Positions 43,069 through 51,965 of a stretch of 59,762 nucleotides of DNA are shown one piece after another. Source of the stretch: CALLVY01 sp937899855. Its GTDB lineage: Bacteria; Bacteroidota; Bacteroidia; Chitinophagales; Saprospiraceae. Location: contig JBCBQC010000033.1 of NCBI GenBank assembly GCA_039820405.1, positions 1 to 59,762 on the forward strand. Reading direction: 5' to 3'. Position 1 is the first letter of the stretch; each line of letters starts with the position of its first letter. A program made the translations under genes and the position numbers. The notes below the pieces were generated by a model. The model did not search any database, was not told the origin of the DNA, and was given only the letters and a program-made list of their open reading frames with translations.

Positions 43069-44448
43069 TCAAGCAGGCCCGCCAATGGCGTTTTCTTCCT
43101 CCTTGAGCAGCCGGTAGATCGTTGACTTGCCAATGTCCAGCTTCTTGGCCACCAGCAGCACGTCCCGATCGTAGCGGTCGAGAAAATGGTGGATGATCTT
43201 GCTGGTGTATTCGCGTAGGGTCAACTCGTTGTTCAGAAAATTTTCGGTTCTACGGGGGCTATTGAAGGTGATGTCTTCCTCCTGGATGGTATTGTCCTCA
43301 CACATCACGGCGGCCAGCTCGATGATGGCCTTGAGCTCGCGGACGTTGCCGGGGTATTGGTAAGACATCAGTTTTTGTTTGGCGCTCTTACTCACCGTTA
43401 CCTTCCCCAGGCCATTGGTACGCGAAAACTCATTGAGGAAATGGCGCATGAGCAGCAAAATATCGTTGCCCCGCATCCGCAGGGCCGGTACCTCGATGGG
43501 CAATCCGAGTAGGCGGTAGTAGAGGTCCTCGCGGAAGTGGCCCTTTTCGACCTCGGAGGCCAGGTCCTTGTGGGTGGCCACGATGATCCGAGTGTCGAAT
43601 TTGACGATGGCCGTACCGCCCACCCGCGTAATTTCGCGTTCCTGGATGGCGCGCAGGAGCTTGGCCTGCATGTTGATTTCCATCTCCGCGATTTCATCTA
43701 AAAAAAGCGTGCCATTGTGCGCGTGTTCAAAAAAACCAATCTTGCGGGTGGTGGCTCCGGTAAAGGCGCCTTTTTCGTGGCCAAACAATTCGCTTTCCAA
43801 CAAGTCCTTGGGAATGGCACTGACGTTGACCGCCACAAAGTTGCCCTTCTTTCGGGGAGAATTGTAGTGAATACAACGCGCGGCCACTTCCTTTCCCGAT
43901 CCGGTTTCTCCCGTGATGGATACCGAGATGTTGGTGCGGATCGCCTTTTGCAGCAACTTAAAGAGCCGCTGCATGGCCGGGCTGTTGCCGATGGCCATCT
44001 TCTGAAAGCTGTACTTGTCGCCCAGTTTATCCTTCAATTGCTCGACCTCCCGTTGCAAAACCAGCTTGCTCTTAATATTTTCCAGAGCGTTTTGGAGCCG
44101 GTTGCGGGCCTCCTCGTTCTTGACGATGTAGTCGTAGGCCCCATTCTTTAACAATTCCACCGCTACCGAGATGTCGTTTTGTCCCGAGAGAATGATGATG
44201 CCAATGGCCTCGTTGTAGGCCTTGATCTTTTCGAAGATCTCCCGGCCCGTCATGTCGGGGAGGGAATAATCGAGGGAGATGATGGAGGGATTGAGAAACA
44301 GGTGGTCAATACACTCCCGGCCGCTGGTAAACACGTGTACCTCGTGCTCCGGGTTGAGCTCGGCTACGTACTTGGCCAGGCGCTGGTAGATGGGATCATC
44401 TTCCACAATGAAAATCCGAGTCGGATGGGAACGGCTATTTATGCTCAT
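43069..44448 (-). CDS. sigma-54-dependent NtrC-type response regulator
   Basis: 459 residues. Receiver domain (1-125) with Asp60 in ISLDYSLPD; central AAA+ domain (about 150-385) with GETGSGKEVAA (Walker A), the sigma-54 contact ESELFGHEKGAFTGAT, and GTLFLDEIAEME (Walker B); and a Fis-type helix-turn-helix at the C-terminus (VAKKLDIGKSTIYRLLKEEE). Activates sigma-54 promoters when phosphorylated, presumably by the adjacent PAS kinase. First gene of a five-gene phosphorelay operon (down to 38556). An inverted repeat at 44485-44499 lies 37-51 bases upstream of its start. Confidence 0.96.
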   Translation of the reverse strand: MSINSRSHPTRIFIVEDDPIYQRLAKYVAELNPEHEVHVFTSGRECIDHLFLNPSIISLDYSLPDMTGREIFEKIKAYNEAIGIIILSGQNDISVAVELLKNGAYDYIVKNEEARNRLQNALENIKSKLVLQREVEQLKDKLGDKYSFQKMAIGNSPAMQRLFKLLQKAIRTNISVSITGETGSGKEVAARCIHYNSPRKKGNFVAVNVSAIPKDLLESELFGHEKGAFTGATTRKIGFFEHAHNGTLFLDEIAEMEINMQAKLLRAIQEREITRVGGTAIVKFDTRIIVATHKDLASEVEKGHFREDLYYRLLGLPIEVPALRMRGNDILLLMRHFLNEFSRTNGLGKVTVSKSAKQKLMSYQYPGNVRELKAIIELAAVMCEDNTIQEEDITFNSPRRTENFLNNELTLREYTSKIIHHFLDRYDRDVLLVAKKLDIGKSTIYRLLKEEENAIGGPA

Positions 44449-44484
44449 GTCTAAAAACTAAGTGCTTGGGGAAAATTGGAACCA

Positions 44485-44499
44485 TTCCCAATATGGGAA
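44485..44499. promoter_or_regulatory. inverted repeat upstream of the phosphorelay operon
   Basis: TTCCCA ATA TGGGAA, a perfect 6-3-6 inverted repeat, lies 37-51 bases before the first start codon of the operon. It may be an operator; no -7 box or sigma-54 -24/-12 pair was identified near it. Confidence 0.35.
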
Positions 44500-44745
44500 A
44501 TTTTTTCATTTTTGGACAGTATTTGGCTCTTTTTTTCCAAAAAAAACGAGGAAAATTGCCCGTTTCGATCGTTTTTTTGTGGTGACTACGAACGGATCCA
44601 TGGGGTAATGAATTGAAAATGAATGGTTTGCGTTTACTGGTTCCGGGGGGTGCTGCCAGTATCATCGTCACAAAACCAGATTTTTTGATCCCGGCTTTTT
44701 TTGAATTCTGACTCATATTTGACCCAATATCGCTCAGATAGAGTA

Positions 44746-44792
44746 GTGCTACCCCGGCGGTCGGCCCATTGACCGAAAAAGAATGGTAGCAC
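44746..44792. other. nested inverted repeat in a noncoding gap
   Basis: GTGCTACC (44746-44753) pairs with GGTAGCAC (44785-44792), and inside it CGGTC (44758-44762) pairs with GACCG (44771-44775). The 8-bp palindrome GCACGTGC (44789-44796) overlaps the end. No T-run follows. The gap 44449-44935 otherwise holds no convincing gene. Confidence 0.35.
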
Positions 44793-44935
44793 GTGCAAAA
44801 GTCCTGTAAGCCCTTCAAGAGTAAAAATTGTACCCAAACGCGGTAGCGGTTCGGCCCCCGTGGTTCGTCGCACCGATTATTTCAGCTTGGCTGTTCTGGT
44901 TCCTCGCCGGGCAGCACCCAACAAATGAACACAGC

Positions 44936-45487
44936 ATGCAAGATTTTAATGTCCTTACATTAGAAGAGGAACTCTCTTCTGAGGAGCTGGAGCTCGTGGT
45001 GGCGGCCTTTTCGGAATTGTACCACCGTCTGACTTTCAAACACCATCGCCGTCTCAAACTCAAGGTAGTTTGTGGGGTCGACCGTGCGGAATGGGTGATG
45101 ACGCTGGCCCGCAACGCCAAGGTGGGCAGCAGTCTCGAACTCGTTCCCAACAACGACTTTGTACGCAACGATTGGTCGGCACAGGATGCTTCCATTCTCT
45201 TTTTACCTACGCACAAACGAGCGGGAAAGATCACCCGGGAGGCCTTATCGCAAGGCGTTCCCGTAGTATCTTTTCAAAACGAGAGCATCGCGGAATACGT
45301 CGATCAAAGTTGTGGTATGCTGGTGCGCTCGCGCAACCGCTCGCAAGACATCGACGCCTTTTCACGTATCTTGAGCATGCTTTACTTCGACCCGGAGGTG
45401 CGTAAGCTGCTCAAAAAAGGGGCGCTGGTTAAGTATCGGGAAATCAGTGGTTTTGCCACGCGGCGGCGTTCTTGGTCCTACAGCTAA
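44936..45487 (+). CDS. glycosyltransferase-like protein with only the C-terminal domain
   Basis: 183 residues. The part from about 85 on resembles the donor-side half of GT-B glycosyltransferases: ASILFLPTHKRAGKITREAL, then SQGVPVVSFQNESIAEYVDQSCGMLV, with the E...G.PVV...E motif, then a C-terminal helix series ending RRSWSYS. The acceptor-side half is missing. It may be a truncated or specialised GT, or a regulator with that fold. The frame is open from 44828, but the ATG at 44936 (MQDFNVLTLEEEL) fits better. It ends convergently, overlapping the next gene by four bases (45484-45487). Confidence 0.6.
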   Translation: MQDFNVLTLEEELSSEELELVVAAFSELYHRLTFKHHRRLKLKVVCGVDRAEWVMTLARNAKVGSSLELVPNNDFVRNDWSAQDASILFLPTHKRAGKITREALSQGVPVVSFQNESIAEYVDQSCGMLVRSRNRSQDIDAFSRILSMLYFDPEVRKLLKKGALVKYREISGFATRRRSWSYS

Positions 45488-46047
45488 TTGTTCTCTTCCT
45501 CCACCACGATGGCAACGTCGTGCTCGATTTTGAGGAACTCGATCATGTTGAGTAGGTCCTGCTTTTTTTCGGGGGTATCCAATTGCAGTTCGCAGTCGAA
45601 GGAGCCGCGTTGGGTAGGAATTTTCATCCAACTGCCGCCGAAGAGCTCGCCTTCCTTGGGGGTGCCGCCATCGGGTAGGGCTTTGAGTTGAAAGCGGAGG
45701 GCCTTGAGGTCGTCACCGGGAATGATAAATTTTTCCTTGCCCTTCTGGATTTCCAGCTTTTCCTCGTCAAAGGCTACGTAACCGTTGAGGATGGTCTTTT
45801 TCTGGAAGAGGGTACGCAAGCCGGGAAGGCTCAGGAAGGCGAGGAGGGCAAAGCTGCCCAGGTAAAACCAAGTGTGGTAGCCCGAAAAACCAATCTGCCT
45901 CACCAAATCGTCGATGATGGGAATCCGGCCGTACTGAAAAAAGGTGTAGGCCAGGTAAAAGAAGAGTAGACCAAAGACCAAACCGTAGGCGACGGCTCGC
46001 TTGTTGATTCTCCGACGTTTGATAATATTGGTTTGAAACTGGAACAT
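45484..46047 (-). CDS. membrane protein of unknown function
   Basis: 187 residues. Two hydrophobic helices, at about 19-38 (VAYGLVFGLLFFYLAYTFF) and 56-75 (TWFYLGSFALLAFLSLPGL), then a soluble beta-rich tail (about 85-187) with KKTILNGYVAFDEEKLEIQK and FIIPGDDLKALRFQL. Possibly a PH-like or DUF-type domain on the inside of the membrane; not recognised. ATG at 46047 preferred over 46077 because the first ten residues there are not needed and the new start begins a normal cytoplasmic, basic N-terminus. No operon partner. Confidence 0.65.
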   Translation of the reverse strand: MFQFQTNIIKRRRINKRAVAYGLVFGLLFFYLAYTFFQYGRIPIIDDLVRQIGFSGYHTWFYLGSFALLAFLSLPGLRTLFQKKTILNGYVAFDEEKLEIQKGKEKFIIPGDDLKALRFQLKALPDGGTPKEGELFGGSWMKIPTQRGSFDCELQLDTPEKKQDLLNMIEFLKIEHDVAIVVEEENN

Positions 46048-46145
46048 AGCATTTGATTTCAAGCCTAAAAATAGCAAAGGATCAACGGATCATGCTACTT
46101 TTTTCTACTGGTGATCGTATTTTCGGGGCAAAATGATTGATTTGC

Positions 46146-46748
46146 ATGAAAAACGATAAACACCCACTGGCCGGTATTGATTACGGCAGTAAAATGGCGG
46201 GAACTACCGTCATTGCGACACTAGACGTCGGTGGGCAGGTACAATTCGCCGCCTCCCAAGCCAAAAAAGATGCGGACGCCTTCGTACGCCAACATTTCTC
46301 CGAACGCCCGCCCCACGCCATATTTATCGATGCCCCCCTTTCCCTCCCCGCCAAATACCGACGGGTGCCGGGCTACGACGACTACTTTTACCGCCAAGCC
46401 GACCGCGCGCTCAAAGCCATGTCTCCCATGTTCCTAGGTGGCCTCACCGCCCGCGCCATGCGGCTCCGCGAACAGCTCGAAGATCAGGGCCACCAACTCT
46501 ACGAAGTATACCCCGGTGGCCTGGCCCGCCACCTGGAACTCGACCAACTGGCCTACAAAAAGAAGAAAAGCGATCTGGCGCCTTTCCTCGCCCACCTCGC
46601 CCAAATCCTTCCCCTGTCCTTCCGAGCGCAGGACCTGCCCAACTGGCACCACGTCGATGCCCTGCTTGCGCTCTACTGCGGCTACCGTTTCCAGGCCGAC
46701 CAGCACCAGAGCTATGGCGACCCAGCCGAGGGGCAAATCTTTATTTGA
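46146..46748 (+). CDS. DUF429 family protein (RNase H-like fold)
   Basis: About 200 residues. The DUF429 signature of a predicted RNase H-fold nuclease or hydrolase is present: Asp in LAGIDYGSKMAGTTV (about 12-25), AIFIDAPLSLP (about 63-72), LGGLTARAMRLRE and the C-terminal WHHVDALLALYCGYR. The acidic residues stand where RuvC-like folds place theirs. Its substrate is unknown. The apparent frame opens with a TTG at 46137, but the ATG at 46146 is more natural. It lies 60 bases before the ClpA-like gene, in the same direction, so co-transcription is possible. Confidence 0.85.
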   Translation: MKNDKHPLAGIDYGSKMAGTTVIATLDVGGQVQFAASQAKKDADAFVRQHFSERPPHAIFIDAPLSLPAKYRRVPGYDDYFYRQADRALKAMSPMFLGGLTARAMRLREQLEDQGHQLYEVYPGGLARHLELDQLAYKKKKSDLAPFLAHLAQILPLSFRAQDLPNWHHVDALLALYCGYRFQADQHQSYGDPAEGQIFI

Positions 46749-46808
46749 GCCCCCCAATTTGCCAAAGTTTTTCTATTTTTAGCCGTCCGAAAGCACGGCA
46801 AATTCAAT

Positions 46809-49800
46809 ATGGCTTATTCGCTCAGTGTCCCTTTCTTCGCCTTCCGGCTCCGCCTCCATTCCGGTGGCAGCTTCCTATCTCCGCTCCTCGACGCGGAGGT
46901 ACTCTACGCCAATGGCCCCCTGGAGGTACTGGCGGGGAAGTACGCCAATGCCTTCCAGAGCAAGGTGCTGGACAAGGGGCAGTTGATGAAATTACTCAAC
47001 GAAGGCCCCGAAGGCCCCGAAGGCCCCTTCTACCGGGCCGAAATCCCAATCGCCTTTCCCGCCGCCAAGGACGGTTACAGCTATCCCGCTTTTGAGCTGG
47101 CCTTCGACTATTACTACACCCCGACGTCGCGCGGTACTTGGGGGCTGCTCCCCAGTGTGGGCATCGAAGCCTTTGCCGACGATGAGTTGGCACTCGAACG
47201 GACCCTCAAGGAGGCGGTCCGGCTCGAATTTGCCCGCAAGCGGCGTCTCCGCGATATTCATCAGGTCATCGCCGCCATCTGGTACGATACTACCGAATTG
47301 CTCCGGCACGACGTACAACTCCGTTTCCATACGCCACGCGAGCTGGAAGCCATTCAGGAGGGGCAAAAGGAGCAACTCCTACCTCGCGTTGCCCAGGCCC
47401 TGGACCTCAAAAGCCGGGTAGTGTACGGGCGCAAAACCGAATTGGATCAATTGGCGCGGGCGGTTAAAAATAAGTTCAGCAATAGCGTATTGTTGGTGGG
47501 GCCGACCGGAGTGGGTAAAACCGCTCTGGTGTGGGAGCTGGCGCGCCAGCGCAAAAAGCGACGCTTGGAGGCTACCATCTGGGAGACGACGGCTTCGGTA
47601 CTCATCAAGGAGCTGACCGGGGATACCGGTTGGCAGGACAACCTGGCCTTTCTCTGTGGGGAATTGTTGGGCGGTAAGGACATCCTCTTCGTGCGTAACC
47701 TGCTCGAACTTTTCGAGGTGGGTCAGTACGCGGGCAACGAGGTGAGTATGGCCGAGTACCTGCGGGAATACATCAGTCGGGGAGAGGTGCGGATCATTTC
47801 CGAGTGCAGCGAGGAAGAGCGGGCCCGCATCGAGCTGCGCAGTCCCAATTTTCTTTCCTTTTTCCAAATCATCCAGCTAGAGGAGCCACGGGACGATCTG
47901 GAATCCATCGTTTTTCAAAAAACCAGCGCCCTGGCCAAGGCCAAATCTACCGAACTCGATGCGGAAGCCATTCGCGAGAGCATTCGGCTGCACCACCGCT
48001 TTCAGCCCTACGCCGGTTTTCCGGGTAAGCCGATCCGCTTTTTGGAGAGTATCGTACTCAATGAGGTCCATCGCTACCAGGGGAAGATCGGTCGGCGGGA
48101 GATTGTGGCGCATTTCTGTGAAGAGACGGGCATGCCGCTGTTTATGGTAGATCCCGAGGTGCCGATGGAGCCCAGCAAAATCAAGGGGCGGTTCAATACC
48201 CAGGTATTTGGTCAGGAAAAGGCGGTCGAAGAGGTGGTGGATACGCTGTCGGCCGTCAAGACGGCACTGAGCCGGACGGGCAAGCCGATTGCTTCCTTCC
48301 TCTTTGTGGGGCCGACCGGGGTGGGAAAAACCGAGTTGGCCAAGGTGCTGTCCCGTTTTATGTTTGGCAGTGAGGAACGGATGATCCGTTTTGACATGAG
48401 CGAATTTTCGGATTCCTACTCGGTAATGCGCTTGATCGGGGAGACCTATTTTTCGGATGGCTTGCTCACCTCGGCGATTCGCCGCGAGCCCTTTTGTGTG
48501 CTGCTCTTCGACGAGATCGAAAAGGCCCACCCCAGCTTTTACGATCTCCTCTTACAGATGCTGGGGGAGGGGCGCCTGACCGATAGCCGCGGTCAATTGG
48601 TCAATTTTTGTAGTACCATCATCATCATGACTTCCAATATCGGGGCTACCAACCTGAGCCAGTCGCGCATTTCGCTGGCGGGAGGGACGGACCCCGCCGT
48701 GGAAAGCAGTCACTTCCGGCAGGCGGCGGAAAAGCACTTCCGCCCCGAGTTGTTCAACCGGATCGACAAGATTATCCCCTTCGCCTCGCTCAACCGAGAG
48801 ACGGTGCGCTACGTAGTCGATCGGGAGATTCGGCGTTTTCGCCAACGGGAGGGCATCCGCTTTCGGAACATGAACCTGGGGATGAACGACGGGGTAATGG
48901 ACTTTTTGGCCCGAACTGGCTACGACCCCAAGTACGGTGCCCGTCAGTTGCAGCGCAGTATCCAGGAACAGTTGATCGTGCCCCTGGCGAAGGCCCTGAA
49001 TCTGATCGACTACGACGATCAACTGATGGTGGAGGTGGCGGTGGTCAACGAGGCGCTGGACATTCAAATCGAGGTGGATCCAATGGGGCTGGACCTATTG
49101 ATGGAGGAGTTGGATAAAATTAATTTTGCCGATCACGCCAGTCGCTTGCGGCGACAGATGACCCGCTTTAAGGAGGGCCACTTTTTTAATCGCTTGATGA
49201 GCCGGCTGGATATTTTGGAGCGGGAGAAAAACAAATCCGCCAAGCGTTTTTGGCGGAACGGCCCCAAGAGCACCCAGTATTCGCAGTTGCTGCGCAGTCG
49301 GGAGCGGGTAGACTTTTTGATCCAGGAGATCAGCGATCTGGAGGAGAGCTTATCCAAGGCTTGCTTGGCCCTTCAGACTTATCGTCCCGACGACATCGAC
49401 AAGGTAAAGGTATGGGAAAAAAAGAGCCTCGATTGCAAACTCGACCTCTACGCCCAGCACCAGCCCGAATCCAATCGCTGCCAACTGGCCATTTTCGGCA
49501 GCCATCCCGAACCCATTGCCACCTTTTACACGCAATTGCTGGCCGCGCTGGATTTTACTTGGGAGGCCAAGACCATTTGGTTTCGCGAGGGCTATTCCAA
49601 CGGGGCCGAATCGGATTCGCGGGGGGAGGAATTGGGTGCTACGGCCTACTTGGAGCGGACTTTCCGACCGGAGGGCAAAAATAATTTCCAACCCAAACAA
49701 AAAGGAGAAGTCCTGTACGGGCTGGCCTTTGACATTCGGGGCCGCGGTTGTTTCCTCTATCTCAGCGAGGAGGAAGGACTCCAACGCTGGCGACTGTCGG

Positions 49801-50036
49801 AGGAAGAAAACTATGCCTACCAGGTGCGGGTCCGCAATAGCCCCGAGGCTTGGCCCGGCAATATCCATCGGCGCGACTTTTACAAGGGCAACGCCCGCCG
49901 AACCATTGAGCCGCCCAATTTCCGGGACACCCGAATGAAAATTCGACGGGAAATCGAATTCAAAGCCCTACTTTCCCTCATCAAAGAGACCCTGGATCAG
50001 GTTTTTATGGCCAAATTACAGGCCGAGCTACTGTAA
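46809..50036 (+). CDS. ClpA-like double AAA+ ATPase with release-factor-like C-terminal domain
   Basis: 1075 residues, a paralogue of the protein at 35161. N-terminal domain about 1-205 (with an EGPEGPEGP stretch). First AAA module: Walker A GPTGVGKT (231-238) but Walker B reads ILFVRNLLELF (292-302), without Asp or Glu. Second module: Walker A 501-508, LLFDE (565-569), IIIMTSNIGA, FRPELFNRID and YGARQLQRSIQEQL. The D2 GYVG pore loop is replaced by RLIGETYFSDG (541-551). The last 300 residues (about 780-1075) add a coiled-coil-like region and then a domain whose spacing follows the PCRF domain of peptide chain release factors (NRCQLAIFGSHPEPIATFYTQL, then LAFDIRGRGCFLYLSEEEGLQRW). There is no GGQ domain. 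Function unknown; a translation-linked role is only inference. Confidence 0.85.
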   Translation: MAYSLSVPFFAFRLRLHSGGSFLSPLLDAEVLYANGPLEVLAGKYANAFQSKVLDKGQLMKLLNEGPEGPEGPFYRAEIPIAFPAAKDGYSYPAFELAFDYYYTPTSRGTWGLLPSVGIEAFADDELALERTLKEAVRLEFARKRRLRDIHQVIAAIWYDTTELLRHDVQLRFHTPRELEAIQEGQKEQLLPRVAQALDLKSRVVYGRKTELDQLARAVKNKFSNSVLLVGPTGVGKTALVWELARQRKKRRLEATIWETTASVLIKELTGDTGWQDNLAFLCGELLGGKDILFVRNLLELFEVGQYAGNEVSMAEYLREYISRGEVRIISECSEEERARIELRSPNFLSFFQIIQLEEPRDDLESIVFQKTSALAKAKSTELDAEAIRESIRLHHRFQPYAGFPGKPIRFLESIVLNEVHRYQGKIGRREIVAHFCEETGMPLFMVDPEVPMEPSKIKGRFNTQVFGQEKAVEEVVDTLSAVKTALSRTGKPIASFLFVGPTGVGKTELAKVLSRFMFGSEERMIRFDMSEFSDSYSVMRLIGETYFSDGLLTSAIRREPFCVLLFDEIEKAHPSFYDLLLQMLGEGRLTDSRGQLVNFCSTIIIMTSNIGATNLSQSRISLAGGTDPAVESSHFRQAAEKHFRPELFNRIDKIIPFASLNRETVRYVVDREIRRFRQREGIRFRNMNLGMNDGVMDFLARTGYDPKYGARQLQRSIQEQLIVPLAKALNLIDYDDQLMVEVAVVNEALDIQIEVDPMGLDLLMEELDKINFADHASRLRRQMTRFKEGHFFNRLMSRLDILEREKNKSAKRFWRNGPKSTQYSQLLRSRERVDFLIQEISDLEESLSKACLALQTYRPDDIDKVKVWEKKSLDCKLDLYAQHQPESNRCQLAIFGSHPEPIATFYTQLLAALDFTWEAKTIWFREGYSNGAESDSRGEELGATAYLERTFRPEGKNNFQPKQKGEVLYGLAFDIRGRGCFLYLSEEEGLQRWRLSEEENYAYQVRVRNSPEAWPGNIHRRDFYKGNARRTIEPPNFRDTRMKIRREIEFKALLSLIKETLDQVFMAKLQAELL
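47001..47027 (+). repeat. three tandem 9-bp repeats inside the ClpA-like gene
   Basis: GAAGGCCCC is repeated three times and encodes EGPEGPEGP (residues 65-73). It is in phase with the frame, so changes in copy number would keep the protein in frame. Confidence 0.8.
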
Positions 50037-50152
50037 TTATCACGGCACCAGACGGTCTAAATCGCTCAAGAACATTTAAATACCAATGGCCGTTATTTTT
50101 ATTTGAAAAAAGTATTTTCCGCCGGCCACTACCGCCCATAAAATCACTACCT

Positions 50153-51937
50153 TTGAATCCAATCATATCCCCCCGTCCCACCAACCGAACCACACCTTCA
50201 CACCAATTTACTTTTTCCGACCCCCTCCGCCTCCCACACTCGTCCTCGTACCACCATACGGGGCGGACACCCGTACAGCCATCGTTACGCTACCTTCTCG
50301 TAGCCCTAGTCTGGTGGTGTGGCCTGGGGACAGTCGTGGCCGACTCGGAACCCCGGGCCCTGTATTGGGTGGGCTTTACCGATAAAGCCGCCTCCCCTTA
50401 CAGCTTACTCCTCCCCCAGCAATTCCTCTCGCCCCGCGCCATCGAGCGCCGCGCCCGACGTGGCATCGCCATCGACGAGCGGGACCTGCCCGTCAATCCT
50501 AGCTACGTCGAGCAACTGCGTCTTTTGGGCGCCCGCGTGCGTTATACCTCCCGCTGGTTCAACGCCGCCGTCATTGATGTCCCCCCGGACCTGCTTCCCC
50601 AAATCGAAGCCCTGGCCGTGGTCGCTACGGTTGAATACGTAGGTAAATACTACTCCCCCCGTCCTTTTAAAAAGAAAAAACCGCTGCCTTTTAAAGCGGA
50701 TTACGAACGCATCGACCTGCCTTACGGTTTTGCCGATCATCAGGTGCGGATGCTGCAAGGACAGGCCCTCCACGATCTGGGATTCCGGGGGGCGGGCCAG
50801 CTCATCGCCGTCCTCGATGGAGGCTTTATCGAGGTGGATCGCAGCCCCTTTTTCGAGCAGTTGCGAAAAAACGGGCAGTTGCGGGACGGCTGGGATTTTG
50901 TCGACATTGATGGGGAAGTTTTTGAAGCCAGTACCCACGGGACCATGGTCCTATCGACGATGGGAGCCAACCTGCCGGGGTTGATGGTGGGTACGGCCCC
51001 GGGGGCCGATTACGTTTGTATCAAAACGGAGGATACCCGTGGCGAGTACCGAATTGAGGAGTGCAATTGGATTGCGGGGGCGGAATACGCCGACAGCCTG
51101 GGCGCCGACATCATCAATTCTTCCCTGGGCTATACTACTTTTTCCGATACCTCCATGAACTATGCCTACGCCGATATGGATGGCCTGACTTCGCGCGCCT
51201 CCCGGGCCGCTAATTTGGCCTTCGCCCGGGGCATGATCGTCGTCAACAGCATGGGCAACTCGGGCAACGACCCCTGGCGCCACCTCGGGGTACCAGCCGA
51301 TGCCCGCTACGTCATTGCGGTGGGGGCGACGGATTACCAGGGGGAGCGTGCCTCCTTCAGCTCGCTGGGCCCCTCCGCCGACCAGCGGATCAAACCCAAC
51401 GTGAGCGCCATGGGCGAAAACCTGGCAGTAGCCGCAACGCGGGGCTACGACGTCATTTCTAGCAACGGTACTTCTTTTTCCTCGCCACTCATTGCGGGAA
51501 TGATCGCCTCGCTCTGGAGCGCCCTGCCCAATTACGATCAGCAGGAAATCTTCGAATTGGTACAGGCGGTGGGGCATCAATATCCTCAGCCGGATACCGA
51601 GCTGGGATTTGGCATTCCCGATTTCTTACAAGCCTTTCTGGGGGAAACGGCCTCGCGTAGCCTGGTGTATCTGGATGCCTACGAGCTGCTGATGGTCAAA
51701 CCGCCGGAAGCGCGAACCTGGCGATTGCTCTTGGTCAGCGATCCCAGTCAAACTGCCCAAATTACGATTAAAAACAGCCTGGATCAGGTACAGTGGTCCA
51801 AATCGATTAGCACTACGGCGGACGAAGAACTGCGGGTGGAGGTCATTGGTGGTTCGGAGACCTGGCCACCGGGTTTGTACTCGGCCGAATTGCGCCGGGG
51901 CGAACGGCGGCAGCACCTCATCTTTCGGATCGACTGA
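50153..51937 (+). CDS. exported subtilase (S8) with probable T9SS-type tail
   Basis: 594 residues. S8 serine protease: Asp222 in IAVLDGGF, His262 in STHGTMV, oxyanion Asn near 369 (NSMGNSGND) and Ser441 in SNGTSFSSPL. A hydrophobic stretch (about 45-62, SLRYLLVALVWWCGLGTVV) is the export signal, preceded by an unusual 44-residue extension. A pro-region of about 65-165 (LPQQFLSPRAIERRARRGIA) fits the subtilase inhibitor/prodomain. The last 80 residues end GLYSAELRRGERRQHLIFRID, which resembles a divergent type A T9SS sorting domain. The only open start is TTG at 50153; no ATG precedes the signal, so the true start is uncertain. It lies back-to-tail with the subtilase on the other strand. Confidence 0.88.
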   Translation: MNPIISPRPTNRTTPSHQFTFSDPLRLPHSSSYHHTGRTPVQPSLRYLLVALVWWCGLGTVVADSEPRALYWVGFTDKAASPYSLLLPQQFLSPRAIERRARRGIAIDERDLPVNPSYVEQLRLLGARVRYTSRWFNAAVIDVPPDLLPQIEALAVVATVEYVGKYYSPRPFKKKKPLPFKADYERIDLPYGFADHQVRMLQGQALHDLGFRGAGQLIAVLDGGFIEVDRSPFFEQLRKNGQLRDGWDFVDIDGEVFEASTHGTMVLSTMGANLPGLMVGTAPGADYVCIKTEDTRGEYRIEECNWIAGAEYADSLGADIINSSLGYTTFSDTSMNYAYADMDGLTSRASRAANLAFARGMIVVNSMGNSGNDPWRHLGVPADARYVIAVGATDYQGERASFSSLGPSADQRIKPNVSAMGENLAVAATRGYDVISSNGTSFSSPLIAGMIASLWSALPNYDQQEIFELVQAVGHQYPQPDTELGFGIPDFLQAFLGETASRSLVYLDAYELLMVKPPEARTWRLLLVSDPSQTAQITIKNSLDQVQWSKSISTTADEELRVEVIGGSETWPPGLYSAELRRGERRQHLIFRID

Positions 51938-51965
51938 GCGGGCTTATCTTCCTTTTGCTGTATTC

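Noticed and set aside
44435..44818. 127-codon minus-strand frame before the sigma-54 regulator
   Set aside because: Covers regulatory DNA with the inverted repeats; residues are not protein-like.
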